Assembly: GCA_963827935.1 (NCBI GenBank)
Contig: CAWHCN010000017.1
Location: 496,001 to 560,000 of the forward strand
Length of the DNA: 64,000 nucleotides
Direction of reading: 5' to 3'
From: DATFNV01 sp963827935
GTDB taxonomy: Bacteria > Planctomycetota > Planctomycetia > Gemmatales > Gemmataceae
Part shown: positions 9,267-17,874 of the stretch, one piece after another
Position numbering within the stretch: position 1 is the first letter of the stretch
Layout of the letters: every line of letters starts with the position of its first letter
Translations under genes and position numbers: made by a program
Notes under the pieces: model-generated
What the model saw: only the letters and a program-made list of their open reading frames with translations
The model's database searches: none
Told to the model about the DNA's origin: nothing

Positions 9267-10406
9267 TCAGTAGTAACCCCACAGACTGGCCGTGGCGGCG
9301 GTCTCTTCCCGGATCACATCCCGATCGCGCGTCGAAAAGCGACCTGTGAGGTCCGCAGGACGGCGAATGCGCGCAGCCTGCCGTTGGACGACGCTCTCGG
9401 AGTCCGGCAGCCGGCAGTGTTCAAGCACGGTTCGCAGCGTGGGCACGGGGCAGTCGCAGAGCGCCTCGAAGCGCACCGCGAGGGTGGCTGCCCGCACCTG
9501 GGCATCGTCGGCCAGCAACCGGGCCAGATGGCCATAGACCATATCCCAAGTGATCGCCAGCCCGCGGACCTCGTCGCCGGCCGCCCAGGCCTGCTGGATC
9601 TGCCGGACGCGGCCAGTGTCGCCGAGGTTCATGGGACGGCGATCGAGGCCGAACTCGAAATGGCCCGACCGCTGCATGAACGCCAGGGCCCGGGGGTGTT
9701 GCCGCTGCCCCGCGGAAAACTGCTGGTGCTGCCGCAGCAACGAGGCGATATGGTCGGCCGGCGCCCGCACCGGCACCACGAATCGCGCATCAGGGAACAG
9801 CCGAACCAGGTAGCCCAGACGAGCGACATGATAGTTGGCCTTGGCGGCATAGCGGCTGGCCCCCTCGGCCAGCAGCAGTTTGCGAATATGCAACCGGTAA
9901 AACGATTCGAACGCAGGGTGGCTGTCCTCGGCCGTCAGGAGGTTGCTGACCGATGGGTCGTGGCACCGGGGGAAGAAGGCCATCCAGAGCATCTCCTCGA
10001 AGGCATCCGGACTGTCGGCGGTAATCATCACTCCGTCCTGGTGGGCGCGCTCGCGTGGCGGGCCGGGCCGTTGCTTCCGGGTCGTGCGCCGCCACCAAAA
10101 CGGCGTAAACACCAGGGGATAATCCTTGATCCGCTGCGTCGCCACGCTCGGCTGCGACGCCACCACCTCGTGAAGCAGTGTGCTGCCCGAGCGGGCCAAG
10201 CCGCTGACATAGATCGGCTTTTCGATGGAAACCGGGCGCAGCTTTTGCGCGAGCAGGCTCGATTCCAGCCGTCCTAGCCATAGCCAGGAACGCCGCCAGC
10301 GCTGGACCCATCCGCCCAGGATGTGCAGGGAAAGGGGCACCGCGAAAGGCGATTCCGTGCCGCCGCCGTTACCGCCGCCGCCTGGCGCCTGCTGCGTTGA
10401 CGACAT
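9267..10406 (-). CDS. Sulfotransferase family protein
   Basis: 379 aa from the ATG at 10406 (MSSTQQAPGG); an ATG at 10439 would overlap the upstream gene. The PAPS 5'-phosphosulfate loop is clear: PIYVSGLARSGSTLLHEVVA, with a 3'-phosphate region in FVVPVRAPADHIAS. Such enzymes transfer sulfate from PAPS to a hydroxyl of a carbohydrate, lipid or protein. Last gene of a three-gene minus-strand set with an arylsulfotransferase-like protein and a small membrane protein. No signal peptide is evident. Acceptor unknown. Confidence 0.85.
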   Translation of the reverse strand: MSSTQQAPGGGGNGGGTESPFAVPLSLHILGGWVQRWRRSWLWLGRLESSLLAQKLRPVSIEKPIYVSGLARSGSTLLHEVVASQPSVATQRIKDYPLVFTPFWWRRTTRKQRPGPPRERAHQDGVMITADSPDAFEEMLWMAFFPRCHDPSVSNLLTAEDSHPAFESFYRLHIRKLLLAEGASRYAAKANYHVARLGYLVRLFPDARFVVPVRAPADHIASLLRQHQQFSAGQRQHPRALAFMQRSGHFEFGLDRRPMNLGDTGRVRQIQQAWAAGDEVRGLAITWDMVYGHLARLLADDAQVRAATLAVRFEALCDCPVPTLRTVLEHCRLPDSESVVQRQAARIRRPADLTGRFSTRDRDVIREETAATASLWGYY

Positions 10407-10413
10407 GGGGTTG

Positions 10414-10701
10414 TCAACGGTTGTCGGGAAGGCAGTCAACGGTCTTCTCCGGCTCGGCTGCCAGGGGCGACCGCACGTGCAGCCCCGGGCGGGCCCCAGT
10501 CCGGATTCGCAATCGGCGGAGGACGACTGAGATGGGCCACTGAAGGATCGCGACGATCGCCGTCCCCACGACGCCCAGCAAGGCGAAGAAGAAGGGGATC
10601 AGCTCTTGTCCCGGCCCCAGCCCGACATAGGCCAAGGCCATCGGCAAGGGCGGCGCGAGCGAGAAGGCCGCTAAAACGTGAAACCCGCTATGGCCGAGCA
10701 T
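10414..10701 (-). CDS. Small membrane protein, 95 aa
   Basis: Two probable membrane helices (LAAFSLAPPLPMALAYVGLG and LIPFFFALLGVVGTAIVAIL) followed by a basic tail (RRLRIRTGARPG). The start overlaps the end of the arylsulfotransferase-like gene by 14 bases, and the stop is 8 bases before the sulfotransferase start, so translational coupling is likely. No family recognised. Its position suggests a role as anchor or partner for one of the two sulfotransferases. Confidence 0.65.
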   Translation of the reverse strand: MLGHSGFHVLAAFSLAPPLPMALAYVGLGPGQELIPFFFALLGVVGTAIVAILQWPISVVLRRLRIRTGARPGLHVRSPLAAEPEKTVDCLPDNR

Positions 10702-12094
10702 GCTGGCCTTCCTCCAGAAAATGCAGCTGATCCGGGCTGTATCGCCTCGCCGTAGTAATGAAACACCGTCCGCGGGGCGAGGTACCGTCCGGCGGGGAGA
10801 GAAAGGACCAGACCGCGTCCTTGTTCGGCGTCACTTCCAGCAGTTCGCCGCCTTCGGAATTGACGATCATGGTGTTGCCGTTGGGCAGCCGCTGGCACAT
10901 GCCGCGCTCGCTGGTATAGAAAGCCCCGCGTTTTTCGCCGGCATACGACCAGGGGAAGGCCTGGGTTTGCGGGTCGTATTCGAGCACCCGCGAGGCCAGC
11001 GGTACGCCGCGATTATCAAACAGCAGCAGATGGCCGTTATCGAGAAACTGCGGGTCGTGCTGGCCCTGCCAGGGACCCCGCGCCGCCCAGACCACGCTGC
11101 CCTTCTCGACATCGATCACGGCGATCGTATTGAGCTTGCGGAGCGAGATGAGGACCTGGCCCGCCTTGAACCCGGGAAACCGCGGCGCCCGCTCGCGGCT
11201 CAATACCTGGACCGAGTTCGCGTGCAAAAGGTCCTGGTTCTGGACGGCCCGATCATAGCGTGATCCGGTCATTCCGTAAGAAAGCGAGTGACGCCCGCCA
11301 GCGGGGTTGAGGTCGAGCAAAGCCGAATAGGGGGAGTCCAGAAACGCTTCAAGGATCGGGATAGTCTTTTTCAGTTTCCCATCCGGGGAGAGCACGATCA
11401 GGCGGTCCACCAGGCAGGGGGTGGGCAGCGACTCCAGCCCCTTCGGCAGGGTTTCGACCAGGTCGTGCTGAAAGGCGTAGATAGTTCCGTCTTCACCCAC
11501 ATCGACATCGTGATGAACGCGGGCGGCATACTTCCAGAGCACGTGGGAATCCTTGTCGAGCTTGACAAGTCCATAGCCGTTGGCAAAGCGTTCCAGCCCC
11601 TGAAAGACGGCCAGCAGATCGCCGTTGGGAAAGAGGCGGCAGCCGAACAGGCAGACCAGGTCGTCGCGCACGCCGCCGGGGATGTGGGGCGGAACGGGCC
11701 AGACCTCGCTGAAGGCCGCGCCCCACTGGTGCACCACCCGGCGGTTCATGGTCATGAGGTACGCCCGGGGCCCCCGCGTCTCCATGCTGGCCAGGGCATA
11801 TAACGTAAAGCCGTCAAACGTCCGTCCGGGATCGTCGATGACGCCGTCGCTGACGGGGGCCGGCTCCGGCTCAGCCGATGGGGCAGGGAGCTGGCTTCGC
11901 TCGTACAAGGCCCGGGCACCGATCAGCGCCTTGCCGAGAGTATCGGCGGGGGGCCATTCATACACCATCACGGCGGCGCCGGACAAAAAGCTGAGCACCA
12001 GCACGCCGCAGATGGCAATGAAACGCGGAAGCGACCTGAAGCGGGGCGAACGCTGCAATGGCTGCGTGAGCGCAGCATCATCGTCCTTTTTCAC
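10688..12094 (-). CDS. Arylsulfotransferase (ASST)-like membrane-anchored protein
   Basis: 468 aa from a GTG at 12094, with GGAG 8 bases upstream; another GTG at 12115 would add seven residues. One N-terminal membrane anchor (FIAICGVLVLSFLSGAAVMV) leads to a beta-propeller of the Arylsulfotran_2 type. The family's histidine motifs are visible: VHHDVDVGEDGTIYA, LLHANSVQVL, and GQHDPQFLDNGHLLLFDNRG. ASST enzymes move sulfate between phenolic compounds without PAPS. First gene of the set, so it probably acts outside the membrane. Substrate unknown. Confidence 0.82.
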   Translation of the reverse strand: MKKDDDAALTQPLQRSPRFRSLPRFIAICGVLVLSFLSGAAVMVYEWPPADTLGKALIGARALYERSQLPAPSAEPEPAPVSDGVIDDPGRTFDGFTLYALASMETRGPRAYLMTMNRRVVHQWGAAFSEVWPVPPHIPGGVRDDLVCLFGCRLFPNGDLLAVFQGLERFANGYGLVKLDKDSHVLWKYAARVHHDVDVGEDGTIYAFQHDLVETLPKGLESLPTPCLVDRLIVLSPDGKLKKTIPILEAFLDSPYSALLDLNPAGGRHSLSYGMTGSRYDRAVQNQDLLHANSVQVLSRERAPRFPGFKAGQVLISLRKLNTIAVIDVEKGSVVWAARGPWQGQHDPQFLDNGHLLLFDNRGVPLASRVLEYDPQTQAFPWSYAGEKRGAFYTSERGMCQRLPNGNTMIVNSEGGELLEVTPNKDAVWSFLSPPDGTSPRGRCFITTARRYSPDQLHFLEEGQHARP

Positions 12095-12344
12095 GGTACT
12101 GACTCCGCAGGGCACTGACCGCTGAAGAGTGCGACCGGTTGATCCCCGTCAAACCGGCCGGCACCCGATCATACAATTATGAACATGAGAGGACGATTAG
12201 CCCTTCGTGAGAACCAGCGGCACAATCGGCTCGTGCAAATCCGCGCGGTTTGAGAGAATTGCGCCGTCGAGCGGCTGACGGCTCCTGGGGCAGGGCCCTT
12301 CTCCAGGGCAGCGGAGGCCGCTTCTACCACTCAAGAGGTCTGCC

Positions 12345-12556
12345 ATGCTGCAAATGCTCGGCAACCCGCGACGCTTCTGCGACGGCATCACCCGCAGGGA
12401 GGCCCTGACGGCCAGGGCCCTGTGCGGCCGGCGGACATCTGTGCCACGATCTACCACTGCCTGGGGATCGATCCGGACTTGCCAATCTACGATCGCGCCG
12501 GCCGGCCCACGCCGGTCGCCCAGGGAGGCGCCCCCATCCGCGAAATCCTGGCGTGA
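12345..12556 (+). pseudogene. DUF1501 relic with the middle deleted
   Basis: The first 20 or so residues (MLQMLGNPRRFCDGITRREA) match the leader of DUF1501 proteins. From about 12420, in the next frame, comes a typical DUF1501 C-terminus: PADICATIYHCLGIDPDLP, then YDRAGRPTPVAQGG and GGAPIREILA-stop at 12556. Roughly 400 residues are missing between them. This is an internally deleted remnant, not a short functional gene. Confidence 0.85.
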
Positions 12557-12882
12557 GGGGCCGTCTGAAAAGGGGTCAGGACTCCCGATCCCCTTTCTCA
12601 AACCCGGCGCGAAAAGCGGACAGGGCGAGTAATTCTCTATACATAGGGTTCAAGTACGCTGTCCCATTTTTCGAGGCGCTGGCCCCTTTTTCAAGGCCTT
12701 TTCGAGGCCTTTTCACAGCCGAGACGGCACGCGGGGTTCAAGGCCAGAACGCCGGCCGCGACGAAAGCACCAAAACCATCGCTGCTCTGGAGTGAGCGTG
12801 CGACACCTTGTCTTGAGACCTGAGCCGAGTCCACCAGATGAACGTACGGCGTGAACTCAGAGTCGCCCAGGAAACCATTGGG
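12557..12882. other. Intergenic region, no gene seen
   Basis: About 325 bases after the DUF1501 relic. It holds short direct repeats (CCTTTTTCAAGGCCTTTTCGAGGCCTTTTC near 12680-12716, given in parts: CAAGGCCTTTTC and CGAGGCCTTTTC). It is less GC-rich than its surroundings. No coding sequence or terminator is evident. Confidence 0.4.
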
Positions 12883-14286
12883 TTATGGGCGCCATCGGCC
12901 CGCAGCGGCTGCCCATTCGTTGCCCAGGAAATCGTAGTTTGCATTGCGGGCAAACAGTTGTCGTCGCTCTTCCGGCGTGAACCCCAGCTCCGCCAAAAAA
13001 CACGACTTCATCAGGCAGGCCAGTGTTTCCGTGGCAAGATAGAGCCCCCTTCCGTAGTACTCGCGATCAACCGGAGGATTCATCCTGAACAGCACGTAAT
13101 TCCTGAATCTCAAGACCGCATCGATAAGGGGTATCAGCCCGTTTGGCCCAAGCGGCCCGAGGGTTGTTTCGTGCTCAGTCGCCAGGCGCTTTAGGACAGC
13201 TGGGAAGGGATCGATCGTCACCCCCTCTGACCAGCGACGCAGCGCCTCGGAGGCTTCCGCCGGGAGCGACGCGAGGATCTCCTGGGGCATTTGCGCGGCC
13301 CCGGCATGTCCGTTCCCGGTCCGTCGTGCGTCGTACAGTTCTAGCGCCTGGCAGTTGTTCATCAGGCGGACGTCCAGGTACGCCCCGGGAGCATACCGCA
13401 AGGCGAAAAAGACATTGCAGGCGTCCTTGAAGCGTTCAGCGGTCGTTAGCCACCGGGGGACGAGTTCCGCGAACTTCGGCTGCACGGCTTTTAGCGGGAC
13501 TAGCATTCTGCCTGGTACGTCTCCCGCATCAACCTCCTTCGCAGAAAAAACCCGAGCCCCCACGACCTTCACCGATCTTGCGGGCACCTTCTCGTCCGAC
13601 AACTGGTACTCAGTCAAGACGTTGGGTACGTCAGTAGCTAGCGTCAAGAGGTTTAGGAGCGGGTAGACGTACCGAAGATTCCACTGGTCTTCTTCGAGGG
13701 GGCGAACGGACTCAATATCAATGTGCGCTTGTTCGTGGAGGGAGCATTCGCGTAACCCACTCGCTAATAAAGTAGCCCCAAGGGAGAACGTGATTGCCCC
13801 GTCCGGAATAGCGGCTCGTAAAGGCTGGGGAGGGGTGTAGGTGACGCGGAATTGCTCCCCTACATGGCTGTCATGGTCACCGTATTGCGTTTGTAAGCCC
13901 GTCAGGTGGAAGGCCCACGTATTAAGCCCACTGGTTGACAGCTCGCAGTGAGAAAAGTGAAAATCGTCGGCCCGGACCAGGTGCCAGCCGAGGAACGCAC
14001 GCTCAACCCTGTAGCTCTCAGTATTCAGCCCGGAGGAGGAAGTTGTATAACGGGCCTGGCGGCAGCCCTTGAGGGTCACGGACTTTCCGCCTGGCGACTG
14101 GGCTACCAAACCGAGAATGACGCCGTGATTCTTCGTGCCGAATTCCGCACCGCCCCCCGCGCCAAACGTACCCAGCAGGTCTAGCCTGATTCCGTCCTCG
14201 TGCGTGTAACGGAGGGTACCCGCAACACGGCCGGCGTCATCGTCGGGAAGCCACCACACACCGCTGCTCTCGAACGGCTCGATCAT
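12883..14286 (-). CDS. ApeA-like HEPN domain protein, probable defence gene
   Basis: 467 aa. The N-terminus (GVWWLPDDDAGRVAGTLRY, then LDLLGTF) resembles the ApeA N-terminal domain, and the C-terminal 130 residues resemble the Apea-like HEPN domain (NCQALELYDARR, then RFRNYVLFRM, YLATETLACLMKSCFLAELG). ApeA proteins are anti-phage HEPN ribonucleases. The HEPN catalytic pattern R-N-x3-H is here RNYVLF: the His is replaced by Phe, so nuclease activity is doubtful. Last gene of a three-gene minus-strand operon; the gap to the gene before it is 22 bases. Codon use is less GC-biased than in core genes, which suggests transfer. Confidence 0.72.
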   Translation of the reverse strand: MIEPFESSGVWWLPDDDAGRVAGTLRYTHEDGIRLDLLGTFGAGGGAEFGTKNHGVILGLVAQSPGGKSVTLKGCRQARYTTSSSGLNTESYRVERAFLGWHLVRADDFHFSHCELSTSGLNTWAFHLTGLQTQYGDHDSHVGEQFRVTYTPPQPLRAAIPDGAITFSLGATLLASGLRECSLHEQAHIDIESVRPLEEDQWNLRYVYPLLNLLTLATDVPNVLTEYQLSDEKVPARSVKVVGARVFSAKEVDAGDVPGRMLVPLKAVQPKFAELVPRWLTTAERFKDACNVFFALRYAPGAYLDVRLMNNCQALELYDARRTGNGHAGAAQMPQEILASLPAEASEALRRWSEGVTIDPFPAVLKRLATEHETTLGPLGPNGLIPLIDAVLRFRNYVLFRMNPPVDREYYGRGLYLATETLACLMKSCFLAELGFTPEERRQLFARNANYDFLGNEWAAAAGRWRP

Positions 14287-14308
14287 GCCCGTCCCCTTCC
14301 TCGCCTAC

Positions 14309-14902
14309 TCACGCCGCGATGGGGAAGTGCGGCTTTTCCACTGGCATCTCTGAGAGTGGCCCCGCCGCTACTATTAGAACCGGTTCGGGCCCGGGGGACC
14401 CGACGACAGGTCTCCCTACTGGGGGGAACGAAAGGGAGGCTTCACCCGGGTCCCAGCCGTAGGCGTCTAATCGCAGTCTCCCTACTGGGGGGAACGAAAG
14501 GGAGGCTTCACCGGTGCGTACCCACTGCCCTATCAATTCGCGGGCTAGGTCCGCAGTCCGGCTGGACAATTCACAGGCAATGACCAGCACCCGCACCTCG
14601 CCGGACCATTCATCGCCAAACGTGTCGGTCCAGAAGTCCAACCCGAGCCCGACACCCTCCGGCCTGTTCTGGATCACCCGGACCCCCAGTTTGCGTGATG
14701 GAGACCAGGCGCTGAAAATCGGGTCTCCGTCCCGAAAAGGGGTGCCGTTGGCGTAGGCGGTTTGCAGCCAGGGCCGTATCCAGCCCTCGCGCTGGCCCGC
14801 ACGGCCCATGAGTTCGTCCCACAGTTGACGCCAGTAATCTTCGGCCGCCGCATACTGCGCAGGATCGTCAAGGAAGCCCGGGAACAAGTGTACTGCCATC
14901 AT
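14309..14902 (-). CDS. Hypothetical protein, 197 aa, with repeat-derived insert
   Basis: Not recognised. The first 130 residues look like an ordinary soluble domain (DYWRQLWDELMGRAGQREGW, LGLDFWTDTFGDEWSG, VRVLVIACELSS). The C-terminal part contains two copies of GEASLSFPPVGR, encoded by two identical 37-base direct repeats 66 bases apart, then a Pro/Gly-rich end. The repeat probably inserted in frame and changed the C-terminus. It sits 22 bases upstream of the ApeA-like gene and is likely co-transcribed. Confidence 0.6.
   Translation of the reverse strand: MMAVHLFPGFLDDPAQYAAAEDYWRQLWDELMGRAGQREGWIRPWLQTAYANGTPFRDGDPIFSAWSPSRKLGVRVIQNRPEGVGLGLDFWTDTFGDEWSGEVRVLVIACELSSRTADLARELIGQWVRTGEASLSFPPVGRLRLDAYGWDPGEASLSFPPVGRPVVGSPGPEPVLIVAAGPLSEMPVEKPHFPIAA
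14410..14512. repeat. Two 37-bp direct repeats inside a gene
   Basis: Copies at 14410-14446 and 14476-14512 are identical (GTCTCCCTACTGGGGGG to GGAGGCTTCACC). The spacing of 66 bases keeps the reading frame of the host gene. Within each copy, CTCCCTACTGGG and AAAGGGAG allow weak pairing. Confidence 0.9.
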
Positions 14903-14953
14903 TCCTCTCCCTCAGCCGCAGGGTCGGGCACGCACGCCGATCCCGCGATCACT

Positions 14954-15172
14954 TCAATATCCACCCGAACTTGCCCGCGGATTCATCCGCGGAAATGACT
15001 TCATGGTCGGGGCGTTCAACCCCGGCGGGTGAATGTGTCGCACGAACTGACGCGCCTGAGCGAAAGCCTCGGCCCGCGCCCGTTTTTCCGAAGCTGTCAG
15101 CATTGCCTCCAGTTCATCGAGGCTCGCCAGAACCTCTGAGATCGTGGGGGGCGATACGCGGTTCCAAGCCAC
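14954..15172 (-). CDS. Small hypothetical protein, 72 aa
   Basis: GTG start at 15172; AAGGAGGG lies about 15 bases upstream, rather far. The first 50 residues are a probable helix or coiled coil (SEVLASLDELEAMLTASEKR, then RAEAFAQARQFVRHI). It stands 51 bases upstream of the 197-aa gene and could be the first gene of the ApeA-like operon. No family recognised. Confidence 0.42.
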   Translation of the reverse strand: MAWNRVSPPTISEVLASLDELEAMLTASEKRARAEAFAQARQFVRHIHPPGLNAPTMKSFPRMNPRASSGGY

Positions 15173-15532
15173 CGATTTCTCAACGCCCCCTCCTTGTGCC
15201 TCGAACCCGCCCCCTGTGAGGCGTCGGCTTGCTCGCCCTACGTGAAGACTTCGCCATGAACAAGCCCTGGCGCGGCGACCCCTTCCGGCGTCGGCGGGGC
15301 GTTCGGCCTGAGAGCCTCGCTCGCGCCTGCCCCGCCATGTTGGGGCTCACGTCATTGTCGCTCTGATAGCCCAGTTCTGCAAGTCAGTGCTGTCATGCGC
15401 CACGGAGCCTCACCCCGTGGCCCCGCCGGCCCCTCCCCCGGCATCCTTGGCGGCGCCGCCCAGCACATCTGCGTCACTTCCTCCGGCGAGCAGGGCAAAA
15501 GGGCAGGGTAAAAAAAAGGTGTCAGTCGCCCT
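15173..15532. other. Intergenic region upstream of the ApeA-like operon
   Basis: About 360 bases, probably holding the operon promoter. A run of eight A bases near 15511 begins a segment next to the VapC relic. No intact gene is seen. Confidence 0.35.
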
Positions 15533-15733
15533 GAATTCTGCTGGATGTCGCGACCTGCCCGGCGAAGTTCAGCGGCCAGGCGACCGTACTCGTAGGAGGC
15601 CTCCTCCGTGGTCGGCCAGAGTTTCCAGGCGGCGAGGGCGAGTTGCAGCCGCTGCATGTTGCAGTCGCGAGAGCGACTGTACTCCGCGCCATAGACCAAC
15701 TCCTGAGTTTCTGACTCCAAAACACGGGCATCC
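15533..15733 (-). pseudogene. VapC-type PIN toxin fragment
   Basis: Begins right after the MscS stop and encodes about 65 residues resembling the middle of VapC toxins: ELVYGAEYSRSRDCNMQRLQ, then LWPTTEEASYEYGRLAAELR and RAGRDIQQ. The conserved Glu of ELVYGAE and the YGRLAAEL helix are kept. The N-terminal catalytic Asp and the C-terminal part after the QQ-x-D point are missing, so this is a relic. Confidence 0.65.
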
Positions 15734-15734
15734 G

Positions 15735-17353
15735 TCACGCCGCCAGCCTGGGCTGCACGGCGGGGGCCGACTCGTCGAACACCATCTTCAGCAGGCGGCG
15801 ATACTCGTTCTCCATCGCCGTGTGCTTGCCGGGCTGCACCTTGGTTACGGCACGCACGGTCATTTCCGAGGTCCCCATCTCGACGATGCCGTGGATTTCG
15901 GTAGGGGCCAGCACCTCGGCGTACTTCTCCTTCAAGCCGCCGGCCCGCTTCGGTCATGCGGCGGAAGGTCGCCTCCAGGTCGGCACCGGTAGGGACCTTG
16001 ACATCGACAACGGCGTTGATGAACCCCTTCGAGAAGTTGATCACCCCCTTGATCTGACCGTTGGGGATGATGTAGAGCTTGCCCCGGCCGTCGCGGACAT
16101 GGGTCACGCGGATGCTAACCGCCTCGACCACTCCAATCGCATCGCCAATCTGCACGTAGTCGCCGACCAGGTACTGCGTCTCGAACAGGATGAAGAAGCC
16201 GGAAACAACATCGGTGACCAGGCTTTGGGCGCCGAGGCCGACGCCCAGGCCGAGGATGCCGGCCCCGGCCAGGATCGGCATCACGTACTTTTCGAGTCCC
16301 AGGGCTTGCAGCATGAGCAGGCCCGCGCCGAAGTAGAGGACGTACTGGCAGGTGGAGTGCAGCAGCGGGACCAGCGTCCGCCCCTTCTGGTTGCTGGCCG
16401 ACCCGCCCTTGTGCAATCCGAAGGCCTCGAAGATGAGGACCTGGGCCAGTTCGATGATGACGCGTGTGACAAAGAAGATGGCGATGCACGCCACGATGGG
16501 CGGGCCGTACCCGCCCTCGATCCGGGCGGCGCGGAACACGTCAACGATCAGGGCCGCGGCCTCGACATAGACGGCGGCCTCGAAGCAACGCTCGCCGAAC
16601 GGCAACAGCGGCTTGACACGCCCCCAGTAGCTCTTGAATTTGCCCTTCGCCAGGTACTGATCGCCGACGTGGGCACAGACGCGGGACAGGGCGCGGCCGG
16701 CCAGCGTTAGCAGGCGGGCCCCCACGATGATGGCGATCAGGTACAGCACGAAGTCGATGATGTGATCGGCCAGGCGGACCAGGCCGACGACGTGCCCGGC
16801 TCCCCAAAGGGCGACCAGGCAGACGGCCACGCTGGCGAATCGCTGCAACAGATTGAACCAGCTTCGCACGGCGTCCGGCTTGACCGATTCGCCCAGGCGC
16901 CCGGCGGCCAGTGGCTCCAGCCAGCCCCGCAGCCGGCGGACCAGGCGGGTGCCGATCCAGGCGGCGACCGCCAGGCCGGCCAGGACGGCGGCGTGCAGGC
17001 CCAGGGCGATCCAGTGCTCGGCCGTGATGCCGCTATAGATCGCGGTCGAAATCCTCACGCACATCGCGGCCCAGGAAGTGATAGCCCAGGCCGGCGGCGG
17101 TCAGGACCAGGACGCCGAGCCAGGTCAGCCAGCCGATCAGGCGGCGCGACTGCTGGGCCGCGGCCTGGCCGACGCCGTCCAGCCAGCGCTGCCCCGTCCA
17201 CTGCGCCAGCCGTTCGCCGCCGGCGGCCAGCAGACGCCGGACCACGAGCGACACCAGGAGCATGACCACGATGATGCCGTAGGTCGTGGTCAGGTTGGCG
17301 ATGAAGCGATGGTCGGTAAGGAATTCGCGGGCGCGATCGAGGTACAGGTGCAT
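15735..17353 (-). CDS. MscS-type mechanosensitive channel (two frame breaks)
   Basis: The start at 17353 (MHLYLDRAREF) leads through several membrane helices (TYGIIVVMLLVSLVV, LTWLGVLVLTAAGL, IIDFVLYLIAIIVGARLL). The MscS core follows: pore helix with GAGILGLGVGLGAQSLVTDV, then FETQYLVGDYVQIGDAIGVV and LYIIPNGQIKGVINFS. It releases solutes under osmotic downshock through the inner membrane. Conserved sequence changes frame near 17045 (after FDRD, continuing IYSGITAEHW) and near 15945 (after MTEAG, continuing KEKYAEVLAPTEIHG), ending at 15735. Without the breaks it would be about 538 residues with a long N-terminal membrane part. Confidence 0.82.
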
Positions 17354-17588
17354 GACGCCCTCCGTGGCGTGCGTGGGGTGGCCGGCGACGCGCCGCGACC
17401 GGCGCGAGGCCCCTACGGTAATGGGAGGCCGTCAGGCTGTCAATCGCGATGGCCGCAGGCAGAAGCACGCCGTGGAGCGATGATGCAGTCGGGCGGACAC
17501 ATCTGGGGATGGCCTCCTCGGCGATCATTCGGTCATTGTTTATCGGAATGGCCCTGTTTCGATTCCCCTGCGCCCCTCCCGCACACAT

Positions 17589-17608
17589 GCGAATTATGGT
17601 CATCCTGG
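17589..17608. repeat. Half copy of repeat family F
   Basis: GCGAATTATGGTCATCCTGG differs by one base from the right arm of the full palindrome at 17670-17710, 80 bases away. Confidence 0.75.
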
Positions 17609-17669
17609 CACTTTTTGGGGAGACATGCAGTCGCAAGCCATTATTTAGCAATGATTTGTGATCGCCGAT

Positions 17670-17710
17670 CCAGGTTGACCATAATTCGCCGCGAATTATG
17701 GTCAACCTGG
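17670..17710. repeat. Palindrome with one-base centre, family F
   Basis: Perfect 20-base arms (17670-17689 and 17691-17710) around a single C. The outer part CCAGGTTGA is shared with the palindrome at 53151-53193, while the inner part differs. Confidence 0.92.
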
Positions 17711-17749
17711 GCGCGGCGGAAGGAACTTGGCCAAGTTTCGGGTGTCCGA

Positions 17750-17826
17750 GTGGCACGCCCTGAGGTACTCCGAAGGGCGTGCTTGACGATCAGCACGCCC
17801 TTCGGAGTACCCTCAGGGCGTGCCAC
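17750..17826. repeat. Long palindrome, family A
   Basis: Arms 17750-17783 and 17792-17826 match apart from one extra C in the right arm; centre TGACGATC. It shares the GTACTCCGAAGGGCGTGC core with 9174-9253 and 63832-63911. Confidence 0.93.
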
Positions 17827-17874
17827 CCAACAGCGGACATCGGCTTCATTGACCAGGTTATACCTGCGCGGACC

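Larger units (their letters stand above)
17354..17874. other. 520-base intergenic region rich in palindromes
   Basis: Lies between the divergently placed MscS start and the convergent end of the SASA esterase gene. It contains a half copy and a full copy of repeat family F and one copy of family A, listed separately. No gene is seen. Confidence 0.5.

Noticed and set aside
10688..10900. Frame break near the end of the arylsulfotransferase-like gene
   Set aside because: An alternative frame looked plausible (AGRYLAPRTVFHYYGEAI), but the main frame ends in a family-like RGRCFITTARRYSPDQ and needs no correction.
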